Assembly: GCF_000732485.2 (NCBI RefSeq)
Contig: NZ_JAQV02000024.1
Span: 62,001 to 126,000, forward strand
DNA from: Bacillus sp. SJS
GTDB taxonomy: Bacteria > Bacillota > Bacilli > Bacillales > Bacillaceae
DNA: 64,000 nt
Direction of reading: 5' to 3'
Part shown: piece by piece, positions 16,896 to 25,232 of the stretch
Position numbering within the stretch: position 1 is the first letter of the stretch
Layout: each line of letters starts with the position of its first letter
Program-made: the position numbers and the translations under genes
The notes under the pieces: model-generated
What the model saw: only the letters and a program-made list of their open reading frames with translations
What the model was told of the DNA's origin: nothing
Databases searched by the model: none

Positions 16896-17097
16896 AATTG
16901 CCCCCCTGTAACAATATGCCTCCTCCTATATTACTATTAGAAAGTTCAAAAAGAAATAATTTTTGTGTATTTTCTGCAAATTTTAGATATGTTTGTCAAA
17001 ATTTGTACTATTTTGTCTAACTATTTTCCCGTACATCTATTACTCTTTCGATATAATGAATAGAAGAACTCTAAACTATTTAAGAGGGGTGAGTGCC

Positions 17098-17298
17098 TTG
17101 AATATATATGAAACGGTTGTGGAAAAATATCGTCAGAGAATGGTAGAAGTAGCCGGTAAGCATGGATATACAGCAGAAGAAACGGTGAAGGTAAGCCAGC
17201 ACTTGGACAAGCTGCTCAATATGAGCACACATCCGGTAAGACAGGGCATGAGCCGGGCTCATGATGACATAAAATATTCTACTAATAAAAAGAGCTGA
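17098..17298 (+). CDS. Spo0E-family aspartyl-phosphate phosphatase
   Basis: Small protein of 66 residues, beginning NIYETVVEKYRQRMVEVAGK and carrying the family signature VKVSQHLDKLLN (SQxLD). Spo0E, YisI and YnzD type proteins dephosphorylate Spo0A-P and delay sporulation. The start is TTG 17098 behind GAGGGGTGAG; upstream in-frame codons lack a site. The 3' end lies inside a bidirectional terminator shared with mgtE. Which phospho-partner it acts on cannot be told from sequence. Confidence 0.85.
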   Translation: MNIYETVVEKYRQRMVEVAGKHGYTAEETVKVSQHLDKLLNMSTHPVRQGMSRAHDDIKYSTNKKS

Positions 17299-17325
17299 TT
17301 CAGCACTCAACTGAATCAGCTCTTT
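17289..17325. terminator. Bidirectional terminator between Spo0E-like gene and mgtE
   Basis: The perfect 15-bp arms AAAGAGCTGATTCAG and CTGAATCAGCTCTTT with a 7-base loop have runs of A before and T after. It contains the stop codon of the Spo0E-like gene. Confidence 0.9.
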
Positions 17326-17328
17326 CTT

Positions 17329-18687
17329 TTACTGCAGGTGCTGTATAAAGGAGGTTGCAATCCCAAAATAAATAAGCAGGGATAAAATGTCATTCAAAGT
17401 TGTAATAAGCGGCCCGGAGGCTATGGCAGGATCAATTTTCATTTTATGAAGCAAAATTGGAATCATCGTACCAGCCATTGTTCCTATTATAAGTGTAAAA
17501 AACAAAGATGAGCCTACAACCAGGCCGAGAAGGGGATTCCCTTGCCATACTACGGCAATGCCGGTAATTAGGATCCCGCAGACAACCCCTATCATTAACC
17601 CAACCTTTAATTCTCTGAATATAAGCCTGACAATCATTTTGGAATCCAGGTCATTCTGAGCAAGGCCGCGGACAACTACAGCCAGTGACTGGGTTCCAGT
17701 GTTCCCGGTCATGCCGGCAATCATTGGCATAAAAAATGCCAGCGCTACTACTTCGTTAAGCGTTCCTTCAAAAAAACTGATGATGCTTCCTGAGACAAGT
17801 CCGATAAATAAAAGCAAAATCAGCCACGGAAGTCTTCGGTAAGCAGCTATATGCGCCTTTGTTTCAAAATCGATGGATTTACCGGACGCAGCAAATTTCT
17901 CATAGTCTTCATTTGCTTCCTGAATCACAATATCAATTACGTCATCGACTGTAACAATTCCGACTAACACGTTATTCTCCTCAACCACTGGCAAGGCAAG
18001 GAAGTCGTAGCGCTCAATTAACCGTGCCACATCTTCCTGATCAGCGTCTGCTTTAATGGAAATAACCCTTGTGTACATAATGTCTTCAATGAGCTCTTCA
18101 CGTTCGCCCAGGATCAAATCCCTGTAGGAGATAACTCCGACCAGCTGCTTCTCTTCGTTTATGACATACAAATAGTTAATCGTTTCCGCAATTTCTGCGA
18201 ACGCCTTGAGTTTGACCACAGCGTCCCAAACAGTAAAGTGCTGCGGTATCCATACAAAACGGTTTGTCATAATCCGTCCTGCAGTCTCTGCAGGATAATT
18301 CATTAAAGTCTGGACCGCTTCCGACTCTTTCTGCTCCATACTAGACAGAAGCTGATCCTTCAGGTCCGAATCAAGTTCCTCTAAAAGCTGTGCCAAGTCA
18401 TCGTTATCCATTTTGTTCATCACCTGAACGCCCTTCAGTTTTCCCACCTTGTTAAATAAAGCAAGCTGGTAAGGACGTTCAAGCTCCTGCATGAGTATGG
18501 TAATATCGTCCACGCTCATAAAAGACAGAAAGCGCGCATAATGTTTTTCAGGCATTTCTTTAAATATACTCGCCATATCATATGGCTGCAGTTCTTCTAT
18601 TAATTCACGAAAATCTTTCCGTTTCCCGTCCCTAAGCAGGAGAATAATCCGAAGAAGAATTTCGTTGTACGTCATATTTTTCACCAT
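17329..18687 (-). CDS. mgtE: Magnesium transporter MgtE
   Basis: Mg2+ channel of 452 residues. The N-terminal helical superfamily domain covers about 1-130, two CBS domains about 135-255, and five transmembrane helices about 285-450. Conserved channel segments MPMIAGMTGNTGTQSLAVVV and the final PLITTLNDILSLLIYFG are present; the acidic residue after TTLND lines the pore. The cytosolic N and CBS domains close the gate when Mg2+ is high. The start is ATG 18687 behind GAGGAGG, which overlaps the end of a small leader ORF. Expression is controlled by an upstream M-box riboswitch, so low Mg2+ turns it on. Confidence 0.97.
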   Translation of the reverse strand: MVKNMTYNEILLRIILLLRDGKRKDFRELIEELQPYDMASIFKEMPEKHYARFLSFMSVDDITILMQELERPYQLALFNKVGKLKGVQVMNKMDNDDLAQLLEELDSDLKDQLLSSMEQKESEAVQTLMNYPAETAGRIMTNRFVWIPQHFTVWDAVVKLKAFAEIAETINYLYVINEEKQLVGVISYRDLILGEREELIEDIMYTRVISIKADADQEDVARLIERYDFLALPVVEENNVLVGIVTVDDVIDIVIQEANEDYEKFAASGKSIDFETKAHIAAYRRLPWLILLLFIGLVSGSIISFFEGTLNEVVALAFFMPMIAGMTGNTGTQSLAVVVRGLAQNDLDSKMIVRLIFRELKVGLMIGVVCGILITGIAVVWQGNPLLGLVVGSSLFFTLIIGTMAGTMIPILLHKMKIDPAIASGPLITTLNDILSLLIYFGIATSFIQHLQ

Positions 18688-18702
18688 GGATGGTCCTCCT
18701 CG

Positions 18703-18816
18703 TTAATCCGCGGAGGCCCATGCTTTTGAAAGCGCCGGCTGGTTCCCTTCCGCGGAGTGTATACTATGACTTTCTGAATCTTTTACCTGTGTCCCTCCCG
18801 ATCGGGGAATCTCCAT
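18703..18816 (-). CDS. Candidate 37-residue leader peptide of mgtE
   Basis: Between the M-box terminator and mgtE, an ATG at 18816 follows GGGAGG by seven bases and opens an uninterrupted 37-codon frame starting MEIPRSGGTQVKDSES and ending WASAD. Its stop is 15 bases before the mgtE ATG, and the mgtE ribosome-binding site begins right after it, an arrangement typical of translational coupling. Two alternative hairpins involve its last codons (see findings). I know no described peptide of this sequence. Evidence is structural only; no homology is claimed. Confidence 0.5.
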   Translation of the reverse strand: MEIPRSGGTQVKDSESHSIHSAEGNQPALSKAWASAD

Positions 18817-18861
18817 GCCAGCACCTCCCTATTTTTCTTTCATCATGCTAATATAGGTAAT

Positions 18862-19061
18862 AAAAAAACACACCAAGAATGAAGGCGTGTGAAAACAAGC
18901 ATTCCATTCTTCCATCGTAGAGCTTTAGCACTGTGCAGCATAGGACGATGTCCAGCTGCGTTAAAAATCACCTTAAGTCGATGATTCCTGTTGACCCATT
19001 GGCGTCTTTGGACATTTTTGGGCAGCAGCGTATCTCCACACAGGAGCCTCACCTAACGAAG
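18862..19061 (-). ncRNA. M-box (ykoK leader) magnesium riboswitch with terminator
   Basis: The minus strand shows the class blocks in order: GTTAGGTGAGGCTCC, GGAGATACGCTGCTGCCC, AAAAATGTCCAAAGACGCC, AATGGGTCAACAGGAATCAT, AAGGTGATTTTTAACGCAGC and GTGCTAAAGCTCTACGATGG. These match the B. subtilis ykoK leader closely. A terminator (ACACGCC with GGTGTGT, then seven Ts, 18862-18890) follows. Mg2+ binding favours termination, so mgtE is expressed when Mg2+ is low. Confidence 0.96.
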
Positions 19062-19083
19062 AACCTATTCAGTTCACACATTG

Positions 19084-19112
19084 AGATTACAGAAATTCCT
19101 GAAACCTGTCAA
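19084..19112 (-). promoter_or_regulatory. Sigma-A promoter of the mgtE transcript
   Basis: On the minus strand a perfect -35 TTGACA (19107-19112) is followed 17 bases later by -10 TAATCT (19084-19089). The predicted start is about 15 bases before the M-box. Confidence 0.88.
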
Positions 19113-19212
19113 TCAAATTCGAAAACAATTGATTCCTTGCCAGTATATGCTCTGCAAGTGATTTGCGGCCGGCTTGGCATCGCCTATTTTTTCTCTAATG
19201 AAAGGAAGCAGA

Positions 19213-19857
19213 ATGATGAAAATTGAATATTTGAGTAAGGGAATGCCAAAGCAGCTGACAGACCATAAGGGGAAGCTTTTTAAATCCGGAATAAGTAAAG
19301 ATAGTGCTAATGAGCTTGAAGTTTCATCAGGATACATAACGGGAGATGAGGTCGCGAATCATGATTTTCATGGAGGACGTGACCGTGTTCTTTGTGTATA
19401 TCCATTCGAGCATTATCAAAACTGGGAAACGGAATTTGGAAAAACTCTGATACAGCCGGCTTTCGGAGAAAATTTAACTGTTACCGGTATGAGAGAAGAC
19501 GAAATTTGTATTGGGGATCAACTACAGATTGGATCCGTTCTTGCTGAGGTTTCTCAAGGCCGTTATCCTTGCGTGACAATTAATCGGCATACAGGAATTG
19601 ATCAGCTATTGGCGAGGATCATTGAAACGGGATATACAGGGTATTTCTTACGAATTATTAAACCTGGAACGATTCGAAAGCAGGATTCAATCTCGATTGT
19701 AAATCGGACAGCCTCTATGACGGTTGCGGATATCCACCACACTTTCTTCCACAACCGTAAAGATACGGATGCAATCCGGAGAATTTTACAAATCCAAAGT
19801 CTGGCTGACGACTGGAAAAAGAAATTCGAAAAATTATTAGAGCGGACTCAAGAGTAA
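19213..19857 (+). CDS. MOSC domain protein, YiiM-like
   Basis: Cytosolic protein of about 214 residues. The MOSC beta-barrel contains EVANHDFHGGRDRVLCVYP, FGENLTVTGM and EVSQGRYPCVTINR; the single conserved cysteine (YPC) is the expected molybdenum or sulfur-acceptor residue. A helical 3-alpha tail (about 160-210) matches the YiiM architecture. Relatives reduce N-hydroxylated compounds using molybdenum cofactor. Start ATG 19213 (or 19216) with AAAGGAAG upstream. Its promoter region is divergent from that of the mgtE riboswitch. Confidence 0.88.
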   Translation: MMKIEYLSKGMPKQLTDHKGKLFKSGISKDSANELEVSSGYITGDEVANHDFHGGRDRVLCVYPFEHYQNWETEFGKTLIQPAFGENLTVTGMREDEICIGDQLQIGSVLAEVSQGRYPCVTINRHTGIDQLLARIIETGYTGYFLRIIKPGTIRKQDSISIVNRTASMTVADIHHTFFHNRKDTDAIRRILQIQSLADDWKKKFEKLLERTQE

Positions 19858-19890
19858 AACAGCAGCCCGAATGAGCTGCTGTTTTACTCT
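19851..19890. terminator. Bidirectional terminator with both stop codons in the stem
   Basis: The perfect 16-bp arms AGAGTAAAACAGCAGC and GCTGCTGTTTTACTCT surround an 8-base loop. The stop codons of the MOSC gene (plus) and the small acidic gene (minus) both lie inside the stem. Confidence 0.9.
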
Positions 19891-20042
19891 TCTTCATTTG
19901 ATACTTGTTCTAAATCCTCCGAAGACAGCAGATGATAAGATTCCTTTAAAAACAAGGCAACACCATCTTTGTTTTTGGGATGCTGTACAAATTGTGCGTG
20001 ATCAATGTTCAAATATTGTTTTTCATCCTCTTTGTGATCCAT
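19884..20042 (-). CDS. Small acidic protein of unknown function
   Basis: Fifty-two residues, starting MDHKEDEKQYLNIDHAQFVQ and ending LLSSEDLEQVSNEEE. ATG 20042 follows GGGGGGAA with good spacing, and the gene ends in a strong terminator. No membrane helix or known motif. The frame extends upstream to 20126 but without a start signal. Looks like a genuine small bacillus gene. Confidence 0.65.
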   Translation of the reverse strand: MDHKEDEKQYLNIDHAQFVQHPKNKDGVALFLKESYHLLSSEDLEQVSNEEE

Positions 20043-20088
20043 ATACTCTTCCCCCCTTTCCATTTCCCTTAGTATTCCATTCCTCATC

Positions 20089-20117
20089 AAAAAAACCCCT
20101 CTTATATAAGAGAGGTT
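20089..20117 (-). terminator. Terminator of the Bax-inhibitor-family gene
   Basis: On the minus strand AAACCTCTCTTATATAAGAG pairs back on itself with GGGGTT and is followed by seven Ts, directly after the stop. Confidence 0.8.
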
Positions 20118-20125
20118 TCCAATCA

Positions 20126-20854
20126 TTAATTTCTAGAGCTGATTTTAGAAAGCAAACGGAGGATTTCAAGATAAAGCCAGACTAGCGTAACAAGGAGAGC
20201 AAAGCCTGCGTACCATTCCATATGCTTAGGCAATCCTCTCGCTGCCCCATGCTCGATGAAGTCAAAATCAAGAACAAGGTTAAGGGCGGCAATCACTATA
20301 ATGACGAGCGAAATCACAATCCCGATGGTGCTGGATTCGTGAAGAAATGGAACACTGACTCCAAAAAGGCCCAGCACAAATGAAATCAAATAGACCATAA
20401 ATACGCCCATTGTCGCTGCCGCTACTCCTAGACGGAAATTGTTGGTTACTTTTATCAATCCGCTTCGGTAGACAAGCAGCAAGCCAAGAAAAATCCCCAT
20501 GGTAATCAATACAGCCTGCATAACAATCCCTTCATACAAGCTTGAATAATACGCTGAAATACCACCGACAAACATTCCCTCCAGCACGGCATAGATCGGC
20601 GCCGTTATCGGCGATGCTTTTGGTGAAAAGCTTGTGATAAGCGCAAAAATCAGTCCGCCTATTGCACCGATCAGCATCATTGGAGTTACGTTATCCCCCT
20701 GCGCTGCGAAATACCATGTTGTTCCGGCAGAAACAACAAGAATAAACAGGAGCAAAAATGACTTATGGACAGCGCCCATTAGAGTCATTCGGCGCCCGCC
20801 AGCATATCCCATTCCTTTTTCAAATGATTTTAATGTCGGATTCGCTGTTCTCAT
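20126..20854 (-). CDS. Bax inhibitor-1 / YccA family membrane protein
   Basis: Protein of 242 residues with seven hydrophobic helices and a short basic N-terminus (MRTANPTLKSFEKGMGYAGG) typical of the bacterial BaxI_1 branch. The last helices carry DFDFIEHGAARGLPKHMEWY, where the aspartates correspond to the pH-sensing di-aspartyl region of the calcium-leak family. A role in calcium or proton leak is known for relatives such as YetJ, but this branch is not characterised. A single gene with its own terminator. Confidence 0.88.
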   Translation of the reverse strand: MRTANPTLKSFEKGMGYAGGRRMTLMGAVHKSFLLLFILVVSAGTTWYFAAQGDNVTPMMLIGAIGGLIFALITSFSPKASPITAPIYAVLEGMFVGGISAYYSSLYEGIVMQAVLITMGIFLGLLLVYRSGLIKVTNNFRLGVAAATMGVFMVYLISFVLGLFGVSVPFLHESSTIGIVISLVIIVIAALNLVLDFDFIEHGAARGLPKHMEWYAGFALLVTLVWLYLEILRLLSKISSRN

Positions 20855-21083
20855 ATTGGATCACTCCTTTATTAGTCTTAATACATACGTTTTTAAATGA
20901 TGAAAGTTTCAGTCCACATATAATATGTATCACTTAATCATTATATTAGTCCTAGCCTGATGCCTTACATACTGCTTACCCTTAAAAAAATTGAACCAAT
21001 TCAAATTTTTCATGTAATTATTCTTCTTTTTTCATTCTTTCACCATATAATTTTAGATAAACAAGCTTAAGGAGTGTGAAAAT

Positions 21084-21413
21084 TTGAAAGAAAAAAACTC
21101 CCTTAGCATGATCATCGATGGCCTTTTCTCTGCAGCTGAAGCAGTAGTTCTAGCCATTCTAAGGAAAAAGCTGACGGCATTTTATAAAGATTATCTGATA
21201 AAACTTTTAAATCAGCTACAAATGCTCCAGTCTCTGCTCCATTCATTTTGCCGGCTAAAACTTGAAGATTTTCATCTGTTAAAGACAAAAATGGAGCTTA
21301 GAAGAATCCATTTGGATCTGCAGCTCCTCCTTTCAAAGGAATTTGTCTTTCCGAATGATTTGAAACAAGTATGGCTGTCTCAGACTCTTTTTGAGTTGAA
21401 AAACAAGTTTTAA
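21084..21413 (+). CDS. Hypothetical helical protein
   Basis: About 109 residues from a TTG at 21084 with AAGGAG nine bases upstream. Predicted helical and leucine-rich (LIKLLNQLQMLQSLLHSF, LHLDLQLLLSKEF); the N-terminal segment SMIIDGLFSAAEAVVLAIL is hydrophobic and could be a membrane anchor. No family recognised. It ends at a strong terminator, supporting a real transcription unit. Confidence 0.6.
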   Translation: MKEKNSLSMIIDGLFSAAEAVVLAILRKKLTAFYKDYLIKLLNQLQMLQSLLHSFCRLKLEDFHLLKTKMELRRIHLDLQLLLSKEFVFPNDLKQVWLSQTLFELKNKF

Positions 21414-21446
21414 AGCAGCCTCCGGATTGGCGGGCTGCTTTTTTTC
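21412..21446. terminator. Bidirectional terminator
   Basis: AAAGCAGCC and GGCTGCTTT arms with a T-run on the plus strand lie between the 109-residue gene and the convergent CAP-like gene. Confidence 0.8.
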
Positions 21447-21447
21447 A

Positions 21448-22371
21448 TTACATATTCACAAAAAGGTGAGTGGTGTAATCATTGTAGCGTCCGACACCTG
21501 CATAATCGATTGTATTATAGAGCAGGACTTCTTTCTGACTGCTGTTTTTTCTCCATAAATCACGTTGTGCTTTAGGAGAATTCGCATATTTGTAAATCAG
21601 AATTCCTGATTCTGAGTGCTGCTGAAAACCTAATTTCACAATCATTTCCTGCGCACTGCCATACTTGGTTGAATAGATGCTGAATGAGCCGGTAGAATGC
21701 ATATCCTTTGATTTCATTTCCGAAATATAGCTTAATCTTTCGCTTAGGGTCATGAGAGATTTACCATTTACATATCGATCCTGGTTGAGTAATAAAAAGG
21801 AATCAAACTCGTCACTGGACAGCGTATGGTTGAGCTGGAGATCAGGCACAGCAAAGCGGTTTGTTCTCTGAAGCTTCTCTGTTTCAGCAAGGTAGCCCGT
21901 CATTTTTGCAGGGAGTGCTTTGTACTTGCCTGCCTTTTTGATTTCGACAGCACGCTTTTTCAAGCGATCGAGCTTCTTCAAATTGCTATCTACATAAGTA
22001 ACCCGGTTGGCAAGGGCATCTTTGCCGATAACCTTCATTAACCGGTATTGGGAAACCTCGTAAATCACTCTCTCCCTTGCCACCTTGGCTGGAGCTACAT
22101 ACTTTTTGGAGAGCGCTCTTCTTTTGGATGAACCTGACACTTTTCCTATTGCTTTTTCGGCAGTTTGAATCTGCCTGGAAAAGCTGTCATAGGCTTGGTT
22201 TACATCATATGTGTCTGCAGAATCAATTAATCTGTTAAAACCTCGCAGCTGATAGGCAAGCTTTTCCCCCTGCTGTACCGCCGTGCTGCTAGTAGAAGCC
22301 TGAACCTCATGCGCTGGCAGAACACCAAGTGCCAGCATAAAACCCAATCCCAAACCTGCTATCTTCTTCAT
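21448..22371 (-). CDS. Secreted protein with helical N-domain and CAP-like C-domain
   Basis: Exported protein of 307 residues with a Sec signal peptide (MKKIAGLGLGFMLALGVLPA, cleavage near VQAS). Residues about 30-170 are helical, rich in lysine and alanine, reminiscent of SbsC-type surface-layer repeats. The C-terminal half (about 180-307) resembles a divergent CAP/SCP domain: LLLNQDRYVNG...LSERLSYISEMKSKDMHSTG, LGFQQHSESG and TIDYAGVGRYNDYTTHLFV. The usual CAP histidines are only partly present. ATG 22371 follows GGAGGAATGGG. Cell-surface location is inferred; function unknown. Confidence 0.75.
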   Translation of the reverse strand: MKKIAGLGLGFMLALGVLPAHEVQASTSSTAVQQGEKLAYQLRGFNRLIDSADTYDVNQAYDSFSRQIQTAEKAIGKVSGSSKRRALSKKYVAPAKVARERVIYEVSQYRLMKVIGKDALANRVTYVDSNLKKLDRLKKRAVEIKKAGKYKALPAKMTGYLAETEKLQRTNRFAVPDLQLNHTLSSDEFDSFLLLNQDRYVNGKSLMTLSERLSYISEMKSKDMHSTGSFSIYSTKYGSAQEMIVKLGFQQHSESGILIYKYANSPKAQRDLWRKNSSQKEVLLYNTIDYAGVGRYNDYTTHLFVNM

Positions 22372-22629
22372 CTTCCCATTCCTCCATACCCAATATGTAA
22401 GTTAAAGTCATAGTATCTATACCCTTCTATCAACCTATTAAAAACCATTTATTTCAATTTTTTATAAAAATAAGGAATTAGTCTGTATCCTTTTGTTCTA
22501 TTCGGCTTATTTCAAAAATAATCCATCCTTCCTCCATCCTGTTTTTTCCATAAACTTCAAATGTTTTATTAACGCGGCATTGTGGAACGTATTTACTATT
22601 CGCTAAAAAGATTGAGGAGGCATTTATTC

Positions 22630-24081
22630 ATGCAAGAGCACAAGTTATATATTAATGGAGAGTACACAGATTCAACTTCAGGTGAATGGATTGAAATTGT
22701 GAATCCATCAAATGGAGATGTCATCTCGAGGATTCCTGACGGAACAAAGGAAGATGCTGAAAAAGCAATTGAAGCGGCTTATGAAGCTCAAAAGGAATGG
22801 GAGCAGGTTCCATCCTATAAGCGCGGTAAGATCGTCCGTCAAATTGGAGACGAGCTTGAAAAAAACCGGGAGAAAATGATTGCATTATTATCCGAGGAAC
22901 AAGGAAAACCTTACGAACAGTCTTCAGCCGAAGTAGACCTGGCCGTAGACTACTTCCGCTACATGTCTGAATGGGCCAGAAGAATTGAAGGAGAGGTTAT
23001 TCAAAGTGACCGGCCAAATGAAAATATTTTCCTTCACAAACGTCCAATAGGCGTGGTTGGGGGAATTGTGCCTTGGAATTTCCCCGTTTTTATTTTTGCC
23101 CGAAAAGTTGCGACTGCCTTAATTGCAGGCTGTTCGATTGTTCTAAAACCAAGCCAGCAAACACCTAATACAGCTGCAGAACTTACAAAAATGATTGCCA
23201 ATCTGGACCTCCCTAAAGGTGTATATAACATGATTACGGGAACAGGATCCACGATAGGAAATGCACTGGCCAGCAGTCCGAAAGTTGGCATGATCACAAT
23301 GACAGGCAGCACAGGCGCCGGAACGAAAGTAATGGAGGCTGCTGCCCAAAATATTACGAAGGTTAACCTTGAACTCGGCGGGAAAGCACCTGCCATTGTT
23401 ACAAAGCATGCTGATCTTGATCTTGCAGTGGAAAACATTACAACCTCCCGCATTACCAATGCCGGCCAAGCTTGTACAAATGCTGAAAGAGTATATGTAC
23501 ACGAATCCGTAGCTGAGGAGTTCACTCAAAAATTAGCAGCAGCATTCAACAACGTAAAGGTCGGCGACGCAGTAAAAGACCGAGATGCCCAGATGGGACC
23601 CCTCGTCAGTGAAGATCGCTTGAAAACGGTCGAAGAAGCTCTGGAAAAAGCCATTCAAGCCGGTGCCAAAGTGGCTGCAGGCGGAGACCGTCCTGAAGGC
23701 TTAAAAGGCGGATTCTTCTTACGTCCGACTGTTCTGACAAATGTGACGCACGATATGGACATTATGAAGGAAGAAACGTTTGGCCCTGTATTACCGGTTG
23801 CCACATTCTCAGATTTGGATGATGCAATCCGGATGGCGAACGATTCCATATACGGTCTTTCTTCCTCTGTTTATACGAATGATTACAATGAAGCTATGTA
23901 TGTATCGAATCAGCTTCGTTTTGGCGAGACATTCGTCAACCGCGAAAACTTCGAAGCCATTCAGGGGTACCATGCTGGTATGCGCCAGTCAGGACTCGGC
24001 GGTGCTGACGGCAAACATGGTTTAGAAGACTATCTTGTTACACAAGTTGTATATATGCAATATAAAACAGATTTGAAATAA
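22630..24081 (+). CDS. aldA: Aldehyde dehydrogenase, AldA (lactaldehyde/glycolaldehyde) type
   Basis: NAD-dependent ALDH of 483 residues. It parallels E. coli AldA along its length, for example WIEIVNPSNGDVISRIPDG, EWARRIEGEVIQSDRP, LELGGKAPAIV, NRENFEAIQGYHAG and the end GLEDYLVTQVVYMQ. Catalytic Cys is in NAGQACTNAERV and Glu in LELGGK. Family members oxidise lactaldehyde or glycolaldehyde during fucose, rhamnose or glycol breakdown, but no such pathway gene is next to it. ATG 22630 is used because AGGAGG precedes it; an ATG at 22582 lacks a site. Monocistronic with a strong terminator. Confidence 0.9.
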   Translation: MQEHKLYINGEYTDSTSGEWIEIVNPSNGDVISRIPDGTKEDAEKAIEAAYEAQKEWEQVPSYKRGKIVRQIGDELEKNREKMIALLSEEQGKPYEQSSAEVDLAVDYFRYMSEWARRIEGEVIQSDRPNENIFLHKRPIGVVGGIVPWNFPVFIFARKVATALIAGCSIVLKPSQQTPNTAAELTKMIANLDLPKGVYNMITGTGSTIGNALASSPKVGMITMTGSTGAGTKVMEAAAQNITKVNLELGGKAPAIVTKHADLDLAVENITTSRITNAGQACTNAERVYVHESVAEEFTQKLAAAFNNVKVGDAVKDRDAQMGPLVSEDRLKTVEEALEKAIQAGAKVAAGGDRPEGLKGGFFLRPTVLTNVTHDMDIMKEETFGPVLPVATFSDLDDAIRMANDSIYGLSSSVYTNDYNEAMYVSNQLRFGETFVNRENFEAIQGYHAGMRQSGLGGADGKHGLEDYLVTQVVYMQYKTDLK

Positions 24082-24090
24082 GAATAGGAT

Positions 24091-24128
24091 AAAACCCCCG
24101 GAACGCATTCCGGGGGTTTTCTTTTTTT
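24091..24128 (+). terminator. Terminator of aldA
   Basis: AAAACCCCCGGAA and TTCCGGGGGTTTT arms with a 4-base loop are followed by CTTTTTTT. Confidence 0.92.
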
Positions 24129-24316
24129 ATGTGTATCTTAACAATTATAGTTAGGCTGATTTTAGCGCAAATCAGCCCACACTAAACTAATTTAAACAAA
24201 GGAAGTAACTTTGAAAGTGCTATTGTCCCGTAATTTTTTTAAGAGTTTCTATAGCTAAAACCTGATAAGCTATTTGGGGCCGCAAAAACCCAGGCGGCTC
24301 TTATAAGGCGGCACCA

Positions 24317-25069
24317 TTATTTTTTTCTTAGTAAAAGCATGCTCCCTTTTAATACTGTCAATATGGCCAGGAAAATCCAAACTACCATCGCAGTTTTTGC
24401 GACTGCCGGCGCAGCTGTCATCTGATTAACAGCAATAGCGATGACCGCCCAAATCAGCACCAGTCCATAAGCCAGATCATTTTTCACAAGAATCATATAG
24501 GCTCCAAGCAAAGCCGTAACAATAAGCAAAAGAATCGTCCACGCCAATTCTCCCAAACCCAGAAATGAACTGATTTCATTGGATTTAAAAACGATGAATA
24601 CATTTACGATTGCTGCGACTGATATCCAGCCCATGTAAACAGAAATCGGCAGTTTAAGCATGAGTGAAGTCTGACCGGATTTTTCAATGAGGGAATAAAT
24701 TTTAATCAGTGTGTATAGTATCCCGAATATGACAAGAACGGTCAGGTTGAACAGTTCATAATGAAAAAGAACGATCCATAATGCATTAAGCAGTGCATTC
24801 ACAGCAAAAAGATATCCTATTGATGCATAAACAGCTTTCTCTTCAGCAGATACAAAAAATGCCCGAATTACCCAAACAGCTAACAGGAGATAAATGAGTC
24901 CCCAAATGGAAAACGCATAATTTGCCGGTTCAAACAGGACAGGCACTCCTGCTGAAACCTCCCCAGTAGTCTGGCCGTTTATGGGAAGAGCATTGGCTAA
25001 GAAATTCACTCCCACCATGACGATATAAGCGAGCACATTAATAACTGCAACAGCTCTAAAGGTTCTCAT
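24317..25069 (-). CDS. TspO/MBR-related membrane protein
   Basis: About 250 residues with seven to eight hydrophobic helices. The segment FEPANYAFSIWGLIYLLLAV matches the P-x-x-(A/Y)-FSIWGLIY motif of the large TspO/MBR-like (tryptophan-rich sensory) family, which is longer than classical 160-residue TspO. ATG 25069 is preferred, with GGGAGG seven bases upstream; two other in-frame ATGs lie upstream. The ligand and role are unknown; porphyrin binding is known for TspO proper only. Confidence 0.75.
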   Translation of the reverse strand: MRTFRAVAVINVLAYIVMVGVNFLANALPINGQTTGEVSAGVPVLFEPANYAFSIWGLIYLLLAVWVIRAFFVSAEEKAVYASIGYLFAVNALLNALWIVLFHYELFNLTVLVIFGILYTLIKIYSLIEKSGQTSLMLKLPISVYMGWISVAAIVNVFIVFKSNEISSFLGLGELAWTILLLIVTALLGAYMILVKNDLAYGLVLIWAVIAIAVNQMTAAPAVAKTAMVVWIFLAILTVLKGSMLLLRKK

Positions 25070-25232
25070 TCTCATCCTCCCTTTTCTTTCCTTTACTTCA
25101 TACATATCCTTCTCTCAGTAAGAACATGTCTCCTATCTTTTCCCCTTCTCAAAAACTTTCATTCTGCAATGAGCAGATTCAAATACATAACGAAGGGTAA
25201 AGAACAGTAAAACACTTACCTGGAGGTATGGC

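Noticed and set aside
23034-23529. Long frames antisense to aldA
   Set aside because: They mirror the codon structure of aldA, lack ribosome-binding sites and have implausible composition.
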